In this document: positions 48,178-57,190 of the stretch, piece by piece
Numbering within the stretch: the first letter of the stretch is position 1
Layout: the number at the start of each line of letters is the position of its first letter
Assembly (NCBI RefSeq): GCF_963665355.1
Contig: NZ_OY762229.1
Location: 1,736,001-1,800,000 of the forward strand
Length of the DNA stretch: 64,000 nucleotides
Reading direction: 5' to 3'
Source: an uncultured Desulfobacter sp.
Lineage (GTDB): Bacteria; Desulfobacterota; Desulfobacteria; Desulfobacterales; Desulfobacteraceae
The notes under the pieces: generated by a model
The model's input: the letters and a program-made list of their open reading frames with translations, nothing else
Told to the model about the DNA's origin: nothing
Database searches by the model: none
Program-made: the position numbers and the translations under genes

Positions 48178-49907
48178 ATTCCAAATTCCTGGTGGTGTAC
48201 TAGGTTTTTAAGTTCATAAAAAATATCTGTAATCCTGACTCCCTGGGGACAATTTTCCTGGCATTTATAGCAGGTCAGGCAGTCCCAGACGATGGAAGCC
48301 TCCTTTGCCAGATCCGTTTGCCCTATAACAAGGGCATGGATGACCTGGTGGGGTGCTGATCCGAACTCCCGGATATCGGCTGTAAGACCTGTCACCGGAC
48401 ATGAATTGGTGCACGTCAGACAGGTATAGCATTGTGAAAACGTAGCCGCCTGGAAGGATTTTTTCAAGGATGCAATCACGGAGTTTTTTTCGGGTTTGAT
48501 CACCACGGGGGCTTCAAGTCCCGCTTTTTGGGAATTAGAGCTTTTGGGAAGTTTCCTCATGCGGATAATTCTGCGAAGTTCCCTTATCCGGGTGCCAGGA
48601 TCCGGAAAGGATTTTTCAACCATCTGCTCCCGGGTGGCCGTCCAGATATCCTGCAGATTCAGTCCGGCAGGACAGAGCTGGGAGCATTTGTTGCACATGG
48701 TGCAGATAAAACTGCCCTGGGAAAAGAGATCCATTGATTGTAAATCCATTGTCCGTCCCCATGTGGCCTCCCGGAGGCTGGTTACACGTTCCGAGGGAAA
48801 CACCCACGGGTTGTTAAATATGTCATATAGCGGACCAACCGCACAATGGCTGGTGCAGGTGCCGCACTGGGTACAGGCGGAAAGGTCAAATATCCGGCGG
48901 GTGGCTTTGTTCTCCTCACGTTTTATCTGCTGTCCTGCAACGCCTGAAATCATAAGACTTACCGGAGTTGTCAGGACATGCAGGAACTTGCTGAAAGGCA
49001 GGTAGGCCAATGCGAGAAAGCAGCTTAAATAATGGATACTCAGTATCAGTTTATCCAGGCGGTTTCTGTTGAAGAAATCGGCAAAAGGCTTCATGGCCAT
49101 GGATACAGGATAGGAGACAAAGGCCCATTTCGGATTGGAATGGCAGGCCGCGCAATTGTCTTCATGGATGAGCCAGCCTTCTTCCATAATCTCCGGGGTG
49201 ATCTGAATAGGCTCTCCGGGGAACTGGACATTGAATTTTTCCTGCCAGACGGCCTGAAGTGACAGAAGTTCCTCATCGCCATCTATACTGCCATATTCCT
49301 CCACCATGTCGTCAAACACACCCGAAGAGATGATTTTGGCAGCCTCCAGGCTGAAACCTGATATCATGATAATTGCGAGCAGGATGATTGCCAGGCAATC
49401 GGAGTGGCTGCTGATCTGTTTTAAACGAGGATTGGTTTTTCTGCGATATATGGCAATGGCCACGCCTGCCACCACCATGACACCGGCCATATTCCGAAGA
49501 ACCATGAACGGGTTCAGGGTGGATACGTAACCTGAAAAAACCACTTCGCTGACATACCCCTCAAGGGCGTGGAAAAGCAGCAACCCTGTAAATCCCCAGA
49601 AAATGCAGATGTGCATATACCATCTCAGGGCGTCCTGGCGCTTAAGTGACAATTGAAGTACGACTTCCAGAATAATCGTCTTGAGAAGATGAAACATGCG
49701 GACAGGCGAGATCAGGATACCGAGCAGGCCTAATAAAAAAGCTTTTATCCGGTCTGCCGTGGTGAATTTGTTCCGGTCCGGTCCAATTGATAACCGGAAA
49801 AATCCAATGATCCTGTAAATGATTCCAATGATAAAAACTGTTAACGCAAGTAAAAAACTGCAGGTGTAAAACTTTGAACCGGTTAATAAATCAAACAACA
49901 ACAACAT
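48174..49907 (-). CDS. Membrane cytochrome b/c-HdrC fusion subunit
   Basis: This 577-residue fusion has an N-terminal NarI-like membrane part with about five helices to residue 310. An extracytoplasmic segment within it holds one heme c motif, CAACH, near residue 253. The C-terminal half carries four CxxCxxCxxxC clusters: CTQCGTCTSHC near 341, CTMCNKCSQLC near 400, CYTCLTCTNSC near 495 and CLTCYKCQENC near 545. That is two HdrC-type modules in series. With the HdrB-like gene it probably forms a membrane complex that passes quinol electrons to a cytoplasmic disulfide or thiol carrier. Confidence 0.82.
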   Translation of the reverse strand: MLLLFDLLTGSKFYTCSFLLALTVFIIGIIYRIIGFFRLSIGPDRNKFTTADRIKAFLLGLLGILISPVRMFHLLKTIILEVVLQLSLKRQDALRWYMHICIFWGFTGLLLFHALEGYVSEVVFSGYVSTLNPFMVLRNMAGVMVVAGVAIAIYRRKTNPRLKQISSHSDCLAIILLAIIMISGFSLEAAKIISSGVFDDMVEEYGSIDGDEELLSLQAVWQEKFNVQFPGEPIQITPEIMEEGWLIHEDNCAACHSNPKWAFVSYPVSMAMKPFADFFNRNRLDKLILSIHYLSCFLALAYLPFSKFLHVLTTPVSLMISGVAGQQIKREENKATRRIFDLSACTQCGTCTSHCAVGPLYDIFNNPWVFPSERVTSLREATWGRTMDLQSMDLFSQGSFICTMCNKCSQLCPAGLNLQDIWTATREQMVEKSFPDPGTRIRELRRIIRMRKLPKSSNSQKAGLEAPVVIKPEKNSVIASLKKSFQAATFSQCYTCLTCTNSCPVTGLTADIREFGSAPHQVIHALVIGQTDLAKEASIVWDCLTCYKCQENCPQGVRITDIFYELKNLVHHQEFGI

Positions 49908-50380
49908 TACGTATCTCCCAGTAAAATTTAGGATGATATCCAGGAACCCTGAATGCGGGTACCAAAAGATGTTACATTAATGCGACTCAGCAAAAAAGCT
50001 GCGTAAAAAGATCACAAAAGTAAATTGTTGGCTTAATATAATAAGATGATATTGTCAATTATATTTTTTAGCAAATACTTATATTTTTTACATTGTAACG
50101 TGTAAATGCCCCGTACCGGAGACTGACAGCCATGGCCGGTCCCGGGCTGTTAATATTTAAGGCTTCTCCCAGGGCAAAATATGAGCGCAATTCAAAAATT
50201 GATAAGAACTTTCCTGAAAAATATACGGGCCACATGGGGTGGACGAAACAAATGAAATTTGATTTTCATGGACTGAAAGTGTAATATTCTGTAAATAGAT
50301 TCCGGTGTTGTCTGAAGATACATGAGTGAACCCAAGGCAGCACCGGATTAATTTTTACAGGCAGTGTCTATCTGCAAACG
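49908..50380. other. Intergenic, divergent promoters, no gene seen
   Basis: 473 bases, AT-rich at about 50040-50100, between the divergent Hdr-like operon and ktrB. I see no coding frame or RNA structure; it must hold the promoters of both operons. A GCCATGGCC-like block near 50130 resembles the start of repeat A but is too short to call. Confidence 0.4.
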
Positions 50381-51811
50381 ATGGCGTTATGGATTTTATT
50401 TCTCTTAAAAAATCAATATGGGCGGGATATGTTCCTGCATCATAAGGAACCTCACCGGAAGGGTAAGCTTCTTTCCCCGGGCCGGGTTTCCATACTCAGC
50501 TATGCCGTGCTGATTATGCTTGGCGCGCTTCTGCTGCTTTTGCCTGCATCTACGGGAAAAGGACACCTAGGTTTTGTTGATGCGCTTTTTACATCAGCTT
50601 CCGCCGTGTGCGTCACAGGGTTGACCGTGGTGGACACAGCCTCAACCTTCACCTTTTTCGGCAAAGCGGTCATCATGGTTTTGATCCAGGCCGGCGGCAT
50701 CGGCATCATGGTTTTGTCCACCATGTTTCTGCTCACCCTGGGTAAACGGGTGGGAATGACCGGCCGGCAGATGATCTCGGATACGTACAGTTACGGCCAG
50801 GGAAAAAACGTGTATTCACTGGTCAAGGAAATACTGATTTTTACATTTGTGTTTGAGCTGATCGGAGCCGCATTGATGCTGCCGGATTTCCTTTCCAGGC
50901 TTCCGGTGGACAAGGCCATCTGTTATGCGGTATTTCACTCGGTCAGTGCTTTCTGCAATGCCGGTTTCTCTCTGTTTCCGGACAGTTTTACACAATATGG
51001 CAGCAACTGGCTGATCAACCTTGATATCTGCGCCCTCATTATTACCGGCGGGATCGGGTTTATTGTCATGGCGGAAATCCGTCGGAAATTCTCATTTTCA
51101 AAACGCTGCTGGTCAAAATTCAGTCTGCATACAAAACTTACTCTGACTGCCACCATGGTCCTGCTGGCCGGCAGCACGTTATTATTTTTCGCGCTGGAGT
51201 GGTCCAATGCCCTTAAGGATCTGCCCCTTCATGCCAAATTTCTGGCTTCTTTTTTTCAGGCCGTAAACACCCGTACTGCGGGGTTCAACACCCTTGATAT
51301 CGGCAGTCTGTCCAATGAAACTCTTTTTATCAGCATCCTTCTGATGTTTGTGGGCACAGCTCCGGGTTCCTGTGGTGGAGGCGTCAAGGTGACCACAATA
51401 TCCAGTATCGCCATCCTGGGATACTCCAGATTCAGGGGCCAGGAAAATCCCCATATTTTCTACCGCAGGGTATCTGATGCCAGTATCTCAAAAGCGGTGA
51501 GCTTGATTATTATCAGCATGATAGTTATTATCATCGGCGTGGTGCTGCTCCAGCAGGCTGAAATCGGAGATGTCTCCCATAATCTGACCCGGGGGTCCTT
51601 TCTTGAGATACTCTATGAGGTGGTCAGTGCGTTCGGTACTGTAGGGCTTTCCACCGGAATTACGCCGGGGTTTTCAAAGATTGGCAAGTTGATCATTATT
51701 TGTATGATGTTCGTCGGGCGTCTGGGTCCCATGGGTATTGCCATTGCAGTAAGCAGAAAAGGAAAACCCAGTAAATTTTCCTACGCCCAGGAAAATATAA
51801 TGATCGGTTAA
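50381..51811 (+). CDS. ktrB: KtrB/TrkH-family potassium transporter
   Basis: This potassium-conducting subunit belongs to the Ktr/Trk superfamily. Four pore-loop filter sequences are recognisable in order: VCVTGLTVVDT, FCNAGFSLFP, RTAGFNTLDI and GTVGLSTGIT. About eight to ten membrane helices are predicted. The frame starts at 50381 (476 residues), but the ATG at 50429 (MFLHHKEPH) is a likely alternative start, with weak ribosome binding sites at both. ktrA follows 28 bases downstream on the same strand. Confidence 0.92.
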   Translation: MALWILFLLKNQYGRDMFLHHKEPHRKGKLLSPGRVSILSYAVLIMLGALLLLLPASTGKGHLGFVDALFTSASAVCVTGLTVVDTASTFTFFGKAVIMVLIQAGGIGIMVLSTMFLLTLGKRVGMTGRQMISDTYSYGQGKNVYSLVKEILIFTFVFELIGAALMLPDFLSRLPVDKAICYAVFHSVSAFCNAGFSLFPDSFTQYGSNWLINLDICALIITGGIGFIVMAEIRRKFSFSKRCWSKFSLHTKLTLTATMVLLAGSTLLFFALEWSNALKDLPLHAKFLASFFQAVNTRTAGFNTLDIGSLSNETLFISILLMFVGTAPGSCGGGVKVTTISSIAILGYSRFRGQENPHIFYRRVSDASISKAVSLIIISMIVIIIGVVLLQQAEIGDVSHNLTRGSFLEILYEVVSAFGTVGLSTGITPGFSKIGKLIIICMMFVGRLGPMGIAIAVSRKGKPSKFSYAQENIMIG

Positions 51812-51839
51812 TAATTATGACCGGTTCAAGGAAAATTAT

Positions 51840-52502
51840 ATGAAACAGTTTCTGATTATCGGCCTGGGGAATTTTGGATTTTACCTGGCCACGCATCTGT
51901 ACCGCAAGGGACATGATGTCATGGCCATTGATAAAAGCCCTGTTCTTGTGCAATCCATTAAAGACCATGTCACCCAGGCAGTGGTGGCAGATGCGACTGA
52001 TCCGGCCACCCTCAAAGAGCTCGGGGTTAAAAATGTGGATACGGCCGTGGTGGGTATTGGCTCCGTGCTTGGGGATTCCATCCTTGCCGTGCTCAATCTT
52101 CAGGAGCTCGGCATACCGCATATTGTGGCCAAAGCCATCAGCGATCCCCATAAAAAAGTTTTGGAAAAACTGGGTATTGAAAAAATTATTTTTCCGGAAA
52201 AAGATATGGCTCTGTCCATGGCAAAAAAATTGGACAATCCCAACCTTATTGATTATCTGCCGTTTATGGAAGGGTATGGTCTCATTGAGCTGGCCGTGCC
52301 TGAAAAATTTGTGGGCAAGAGTCTTAAGCAGATCAACCTGACAAATACATACGGTGTTCAGGTCGTGGCGATAAAAGATCAGGACGCCGGACATACCCGG
52401 TTCACCCCCCAGGCCGATCACGTTTTAAACCAGGGAGATATCCTGATTCTGCTCGGATCGGAAAAAGGTCTGGATACCCTGAAAACCGCCACAAAAAAAT
52501 AG
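51840..52502 (+). CDS. ktrA: KtrA-type regulatory subunit (RCK domains)
   Basis: This is the cytoplasmic gating subunit for the preceding channel. It has 220 residues. The N-terminal RCK-N Rossmann domain has GLGNFGFYLA and the acidic Asp in MAIDKSP; the C-terminal RCK-C domain runs to the end (GDILILLGSEKGLDTLK). It probably binds nucleotides such as ATP/ADP or NAD and sets the channel's open state. Confidence 0.93.
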   Translation: MKQFLIIGLGNFGFYLATHLYRKGHDVMAIDKSPVLVQSIKDHVTQAVVADATDPATLKELGVKNVDTAVVGIGSVLGDSILAVLNLQELGIPHIVAKAISDPHKKVLEKLGIEKIIFPEKDMALSMAKKLDNPNLIDYLPFMEGYGLIELAVPEKFVGKSLKQINLTNTYGVQVVAIKDQDAGHTRFTPQADHVLNQGDILILLGSEKGLDTLKTATKK

Positions 52503-52744
52503 GCGGGAGATATCACACAAGGGCGCTTCCAATATATAGGTCACCTCTAATAATTGTCTTTTGGCCATATAGACTTTCTTTCTTGACGAAAGGTTTCAAA
52601 AACAGGTAGTGTAAAAAATCCGAAAGAGGTACTAACTGTCCGAAATAACAAATTGAACTTGCCTCTTTTTTTGTGCTGGTTCGGATCGTTTAACGATTTT
52701 GAACCTAAAGCATCATGTTGTCTGCCGGTTGAGCGAAATAAAAA

Positions 52745-53302
52745 ATGAAAAAATCAATCTTACATTTGATAATGGTTCTGATTTGGGCTGCACCGGCCCT
52801 GGCCAGCCACTCCCTTATTATGGATAAACAGCACTGCCAAACGCCGGTGGACTCGACACCTGCCGTGCTTTTTCGCCAGTTTATCCCATCAATTGCCGAA
52901 GAGTTCATTGGCATGTCTGTGGAGTCTGCCGGAGGTCCCCAACAGGCAGGGAAGACAGATAATTCCTGGCTGTTCTACTCCATTTACACCGGGGCTGCAA
53001 CCAGGGCAGGCCTGGTGTACAAGGCATTTATGCCGGTATCCCTTTTACTGGAAAATACTCACAGTATCGAGGCGGATGATGTTCAAAACGGAGACCTGAT
53101 TGTGTTGAAAAATAATCTTGCCGCCATGGTCTACCAGGTGGATCCAAACCGCCGGATGCATTTTATCTATGCATCAAAAAAAAGGGACGCGGTTACAGTT
53201 TTCAACAGTGATAATATCGTTTATCACGCATACTGGCTGGAGAACTTCAAAGGATTTTTCAGACTCAATAAAGATTTGCTGGCACCGGCCCAGTCAAAAT
53301 AA
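52745..53302 (+). CDS. Secreted NlpC/P60-like protein, catalytic Cys absent
   Basis: A signal peptide ends near ALAS (residues 18-21), so the 185-residue product is exported. The mature part matches the NlpC/P60 fold as I read it: DNSWLFYSIYT aligns with the DCSGLV motif, GDLIVLKNN with GDLV, and HFIYASKK with the IHAS strand. The catalytic Cys position is Asn73 and the His position is Ala127. It would then be a non-catalytic, possibly peptidoglycan-binding relative. The alignment is by eye and the fold call is uncertain. It stands alone, about 240 bases after ktrA. Confidence 0.5.
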   Translation: MKKSILHLIMVLIWAAPALASHSLIMDKQHCQTPVDSTPAVLFRQFIPSIAEEFIGMSVESAGGPQQAGKTDNSWLFYSIYTGAATRAGLVYKAFMPVSLLLENTHSIEADDVQNGDLIVLKNNLAAMVYQVDPNRRMHFIYASKKRDAVTVFNSDNIVYHAYWLENFKGFFRLNKDLLAPAQSK

Positions 53303-53406
53303 CAGCCATGGGCTGATCTGACATATCTGCTACATATCTGCCGCCAGGCTCAGCCCACAACGAAGGTTTAAAGATCTTGGCCGGTTTCACACACGTTCAT
53401 ATAAAT
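53301..53406 (+). repeat. Dispersed repeat family A, copy 4
   Basis: AACAGCCATGGGCTGATCTG starts the copy and CCCACAACGAAGGTTTAAAG, then ATCTTGG and ending TTCATATAAAT, complete it. It contains a duplicated ACATATCTGC block. It lies between the NlpC-like gene and the FTCD gene, which converge. Confidence 0.75.
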
Positions 53407-53430
53407 TCTGTTGGCAGGACCAGGGGGGAT

Positions 53431-55053
53431 TCAGGCCGATCTTTCTTCAAGAATATCCAGGACCTTTTGACAATTTTTGACGGCTCTATCCCTGAGGGAA
53501 TCAGCCTTGACCATGATTTTTTCACGGTATTCGGGGTCTTCAATTTTGCCCATGTTGATTACTACATTCTTATAAGCACCCCAGATACCAGCCTCCAGGG
53601 CCCTTGCACCCACCTGCGCATCTGACCGTAAAGCAATATTGCCGTATTGTGCCACACCGATCATGGCGTCCCAGGCCTTATCGCCCAGGGTCATGATGGA
53701 CAATGGCACCTCAATGGCTTTTTTCAAGCCCAGCTGAAGTTGTGATGCTCTGAACCGGTTCTCTTCGTCCGTATTTTTCGGTAGCTTCAGGGCCTTCATG
53801 TAATCAGAAAAAGCTTTGGTGTCCTGATCGATCATGGGGATCAGGGCATAGGCGGTTTCATGCAGGAGGGGGATTAGTTCTCTCATTTTTCCGTCAATAT
53901 CTTCAAACTTTCTGACCCCCAGGGTCTGTTTGCCCACCATGGCGCTAAGTCCAGCCCCCATGGCGGCGATGGCTGCCGATGCGGAACCTCCTCCCGGGGC
54001 AGGGCTTCTGTCGGCCACCCGGGAAATGAAGTTTCGGATACTCATACCGGCCAGGGGTTCATCGGGCTCTTTTGCAATGATGTACTCTATAATCTTGGTG
54101 CCGGGGTCAAAGGGGGCAACGGAATTCAACCCCAAACGCTCAACGACAAGCCGGATTTTCTGGTCCTGGTCCAGGATAAAAAGATTTTCTTTTTCAATGT
54201 AATACGCCGCAGCCTGTAAAATTGCCTGGAGTGGGACAACACCCACAATTTCAGACCCGACCACAGCAATTTTAAGCTTGGCGGCCTCTTCCTTAATTGC
54301 TTCAAACAGGATGTGCGGTGCAGTGACAAGATAGTTGCTCAGGTTCATCGTGACCTGGGCCAGGTTGTAGTCATCCACATACCAGCCCATTCCCTTGACC
54401 TCCTTGAACCGGCCGGGTTCCTCAGGCCCTCTGCCTGCTTCACGCAGATTCAGTGCGATGCGGTGGGCCTGGTTGGGTGTGCCTAACAGGTTGACATTGT
54501 ATGCAATGAGAAAAAAACGGGCGCCCGTCACTGTGGCACCCCATTGGGGTATAAACTTTGCCGGACCAAAGTCCGGCTTCCATTTTTCCTGGACAATGCG
54601 CCCGGGGAGGGCTTCATACTGGCCTTCACGGATCTGGGGCAGCTTTCTACGGTAATCCAGGACGGCAGATTTTTCGTACAGATAGACAGGTACGCCAAGT
54701 TCATCGGCCAGCCTCTGTCCGAATTTCTTTGAGATCTCCACACATTCTTCCATGGTTACGCCTGCCACCGGAATAAAGGGGCAGACATCCATGGCTCCCA
54801 TGCGATGATGCTCGCCGTGGTGTCGGCGCATGTCAATTTTTTCCCGGGCCACCCGTGCTGCGGCCAAAGCCCCTTCCATCACGCTGTCAGGATCAGCCAC
54901 AAAGGTATACACGGTCCGGTTGGTGGATTTGCCCGAATCCACATCCAGCAGGCTGCATCCTGGGGTTTTGGCTATGGCGTCGGCTATGGCGTCAATGGTC
55001 TTCTGGTCTCTTCCCTCGGAAAAATTAGGCACACATTCAACAATTTTATTCAT
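53431..55053 (-). CDS. Bifunctional glutamate formiminotransferase/cyclodeaminase
   Basis: This folate enzyme moves the formimino group from formiminoglutamate to tetrahydrofolate and then releases ammonia to give methenyl-THF. The N-terminal FTCD transferase domain (MNKIVECVPNFSEGRD, ...HRMGAMDVCPFIPV) runs to about residue 325; the C-terminal cyclodeaminase (RSPAPGGGSASAAIAAMG) fills residues 345-540. The full 540-residue bifunctional form is complete. It is transcribed alone, with no hut genes nearby, so a one-carbon or glycine/histidine catabolic role is inferred. Confidence 0.94.
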   Translation of the reverse strand: MNKIVECVPNFSEGRDQKTIDAIADAIAKTPGCSLLDVDSGKSTNRTVYTFVADPDSVMEGALAAARVAREKIDMRRHHGEHHRMGAMDVCPFIPVAGVTMEECVEISKKFGQRLADELGVPVYLYEKSAVLDYRRKLPQIREGQYEALPGRIVQEKWKPDFGPAKFIPQWGATVTGARFFLIAYNVNLLGTPNQAHRIALNLREAGRGPEEPGRFKEVKGMGWYVDDYNLAQVTMNLSNYLVTAPHILFEAIKEEAAKLKIAVVGSEIVGVVPLQAILQAAAYYIEKENLFILDQDQKIRLVVERLGLNSVAPFDPGTKIIEYIIAKEPDEPLAGMSIRNFISRVADRSPAPGGGSASAAIAAMGAGLSAMVGKQTLGVRKFEDIDGKMRELIPLLHETAYALIPMIDQDTKAFSDYMKALKLPKNTDEENRFRASQLQLGLKKAIEVPLSIMTLGDKAWDAMIGVAQYGNIALRSDAQVGARALEAGIWGAYKNVVINMGKIEDPEYREKIMVKADSLRDRAVKNCQKVLDILEERSA

Positions 55054-55735
55054 TATCCTGCCTCCGTCTCAAAGGAATGATAATCGATGATTTCTATCAC
55101 TGATTATCATAAAACCAATAGCCTGTATATACATGCCATCTGTCTGATTCCCATGCACAAAGGCCGTGTGCAAAGGTTGATATTGCGGACGATTGCGTTG
55201 GAAATCCGACACTATTTTGTCGATTTTTTTATTCCAAAATATTCGGCTCTTTTATAACCGCGCGGATAAGACTTGCATTTTCTTCACTATTAAATGTAGT
55301 ATCCCAAGGGAGGAATTTAGTGATACAGGCTGTGGCTACCCTTAAGTGTTAAAAGTTGAATAAAAAGGAGTTTTGTAATCTTAATTTTAAGGTCTTAAGG
55401 GAAGATATGATTTTCCTATCTTGCCGGGAAAATATCATAGTGGGAAAAGGCTTGTTGTCCTTATAATATTGTTTGTGCAAGCTTAATAAGTGGTTCGCCT
55501 ATTGATATGCTGAAATGAGTGTATGTTACATAAAAAAAGGAGGTTGACGCATATCTGACTGTTAAGGAAATTGAGCATTTATTGTAAATTTTATAAAAGC
55601 AAATGCTTATTAATTCCGTAGGGGTAAAGGGGATTGAATTTTTAAAGCAGTTGTGAAAATATTAGCGGACTAACTGGAATAGAGACTTTTTTAGACCCAT
55701 TGGTTTTAACAATTTTCATCAGGAAAGGATATCAA
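55054..55735. other. Intergenic before the D-lactate operon, no gene seen
   Basis: About 680 bases without a recognisable product. A tiny frame at 55320 (GTG, ten codons) has GGGAGG seven bases upstream, and GGAGGTTGACGC occurs near 55550. There is no tRNA or riboswitch structure. The predicted operator of the downstream operon lies at its end. Confidence 0.4.
55699..55714. promoter_or_regulatory. Putative FadR/LldR-type operator, D-lactate operon
   Basis: ATTGGTTTTAACAATT matches ATTGGTnnnACCAATT except at one position. It is 21 bases upstream of the start codon of the D-lactate dehydrogenase, the same spacing as the site before the LutC-like gene. Confidence 0.5.
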
Positions 55736-57169
55736 ATGAATACGGTCGATATCCCCAGACTCAGGGAACTAGTCGGGGAAAAAAACATAAAGACAGATCC
55801 GCTTGACCTGTATGTTTATGGCGCAGACGCATCTGTTTACCATGCCGCACCATGGGTTGTTGTAAGACCTGACAATACCGGTCAGGTTCAGAAGGTACTG
55901 GCCTATGCCAATGATAACAAAATACCGGTTGTCCCCCGGGGCGGCGGCTCGGGTATGTGCGGGCAGACCGTGTCGATCAAGGGCGGCATTCTTCTGGACA
56001 TGAAGAACATGAACCGGATACTTGAAATCAACATGCCCGATGTTTACTGCCGGGTGGAACCGGGTGTGGTGGATGATGATCTGAACGCCGCTTTGAAGCC
56101 TTACGGTGTTTTCTATCCCCCGACACCGGCTTCTTCCCGTATCGCCACCATCGGCGGCGAGATCGGTAACAATGCTTCGGGCGTTCGTTCCGTAAAATAC
56201 GGCGCCACCCGTGATGCTGTCATGGGTATGAAAGTGGTTCTGGCCAATGGCGATCTGGTAACGCTGGGTGCCCATACCAGGGTTGAAGCATCCGGTTACC
56301 AGCTCCACAAACTTATCGTGGGCTCCGAAGGCACCCTGGGTGTTGTGGTGGAAGCTATCATAAGTTTTGTACCCATCCCAGAATTCAGATGCCTGGGTGT
56401 TGCCAATTTTGACAGCCTCAGAGATGCCGGCAATGCCATTGGTGCCATTATGGCCTCCGGCACCATTCCCTCCATGCTTGAGCTTGTAGATGACGTTGCC
56501 ATCAAGGCCGTTAACAAAACCATGGGCCTGGGTCTTAAGGAAGTGGCCGCCTCCCTGCTTTTTGAAGCCGACGGAAAAGTTAAAGAAGCGGTGGATTATG
56601 AAGTTCAAAAAATGAAAGATATCTGTGCCAAGCACAACGGTGCCGATATCTGGTACAGCTTTGATGCCAAAGAGCGCGAACAGATCTTCATGGGCCGTAA
56701 AAAACTGTTCCCGGCCCTGTCGCAGTTTGACGCCAGTATGGCCTCCACATCCCTGGCGGACGACATGGCCGTTCCCTACTCCAAGATGGCCGACATGGCC
56801 GCCAAGATCCATGAAGCCGCAAAAAAGAACAACATCGTTATGACGGCATACGGACATTGCGGATCCGGGTGTATGCACACCAAAATCATGATGGACACCA
56901 GCAAACCTGCGCAATGGGAAGGTGCCCAGAGAGCCATTGCCGAGATCTATGAATATGTAAATTCCATCCACGGCACCACTTCTGCTGAACACGGTATCGG
57001 TATTTCCAAAGCACAGGCCTTTAAGACAGAGAAAATGGATTCCTTGAAAATGATGGCTGCTGTTAAGGCGGCTCTGGACCCAAATAACATTCTCAATCCA
57101 GGCAAACTGATGCAGGCTCCGGACAACTGGGTCAAGGCTACTAACCTTAGATACGCTGTCAACAGCTAA
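55736..57169 (+). CDS. FAD-linked D-lactate dehydrogenase (GlcD-like)
   Basis: This FAD-binding oxidase of the vanillyl-alcohol-oxidase fold probably oxidises D-lactate (or glycolate) to pyruvate. It has FAD-binding VVPRGGGSGMCGQ near residue 80 and GEIGNNASGVRSVKYG, and the C-terminal substrate domain with AYGHCGSGCMHTK and STAEHGIG-type ends (GTTSAEHGIGISKA). It has 477 residues from the ATG at 55736, which has AGGAAAGGA; the frame is open further upstream. It is followed after 21 bases by the iron-sulfur/MvhD gene. Glycolate or 2-hydroxyglutarate remain possible substrates, but the neighbouring racemase favours lactate. Confidence 0.88.
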   Translation: MNTVDIPRLRELVGEKNIKTDPLDLYVYGADASVYHAAPWVVVRPDNTGQVQKVLAYANDNKIPVVPRGGGSGMCGQTVSIKGGILLDMKNMNRILEINMPDVYCRVEPGVVDDDLNAALKPYGVFYPPTPASSRIATIGGEIGNNASGVRSVKYGATRDAVMGMKVVLANGDLVTLGAHTRVEASGYQLHKLIVGSEGTLGVVVEAIISFVPIPEFRCLGVANFDSLRDAGNAIGAIMASGTIPSMLELVDDVAIKAVNKTMGLGLKEVAASLLFEADGKVKEAVDYEVQKMKDICAKHNGADIWYSFDAKEREQIFMGRKKLFPALSQFDASMASTSLADDMAVPYSKMADMAAKIHEAAKKNNIVMTAYGHCGSGCMHTKIMMDTSKPAQWEGAQRAIAEIYEYVNSIHGTTSAEHGIGISKAQAFKTEKMDSLKMMAAVKAALDPNNILNPGKLMQAPDNWVKATNLRYAVNS

Positions 57170-57190
57170 AGGATCACAGGGACTATTGTT

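Noticed and set aside
50120-50165. Sixth copy of repeat family A
   Set aside because: Only a GACAGCCATGGCC-like start is present; the remaining blocks of the family are missing.
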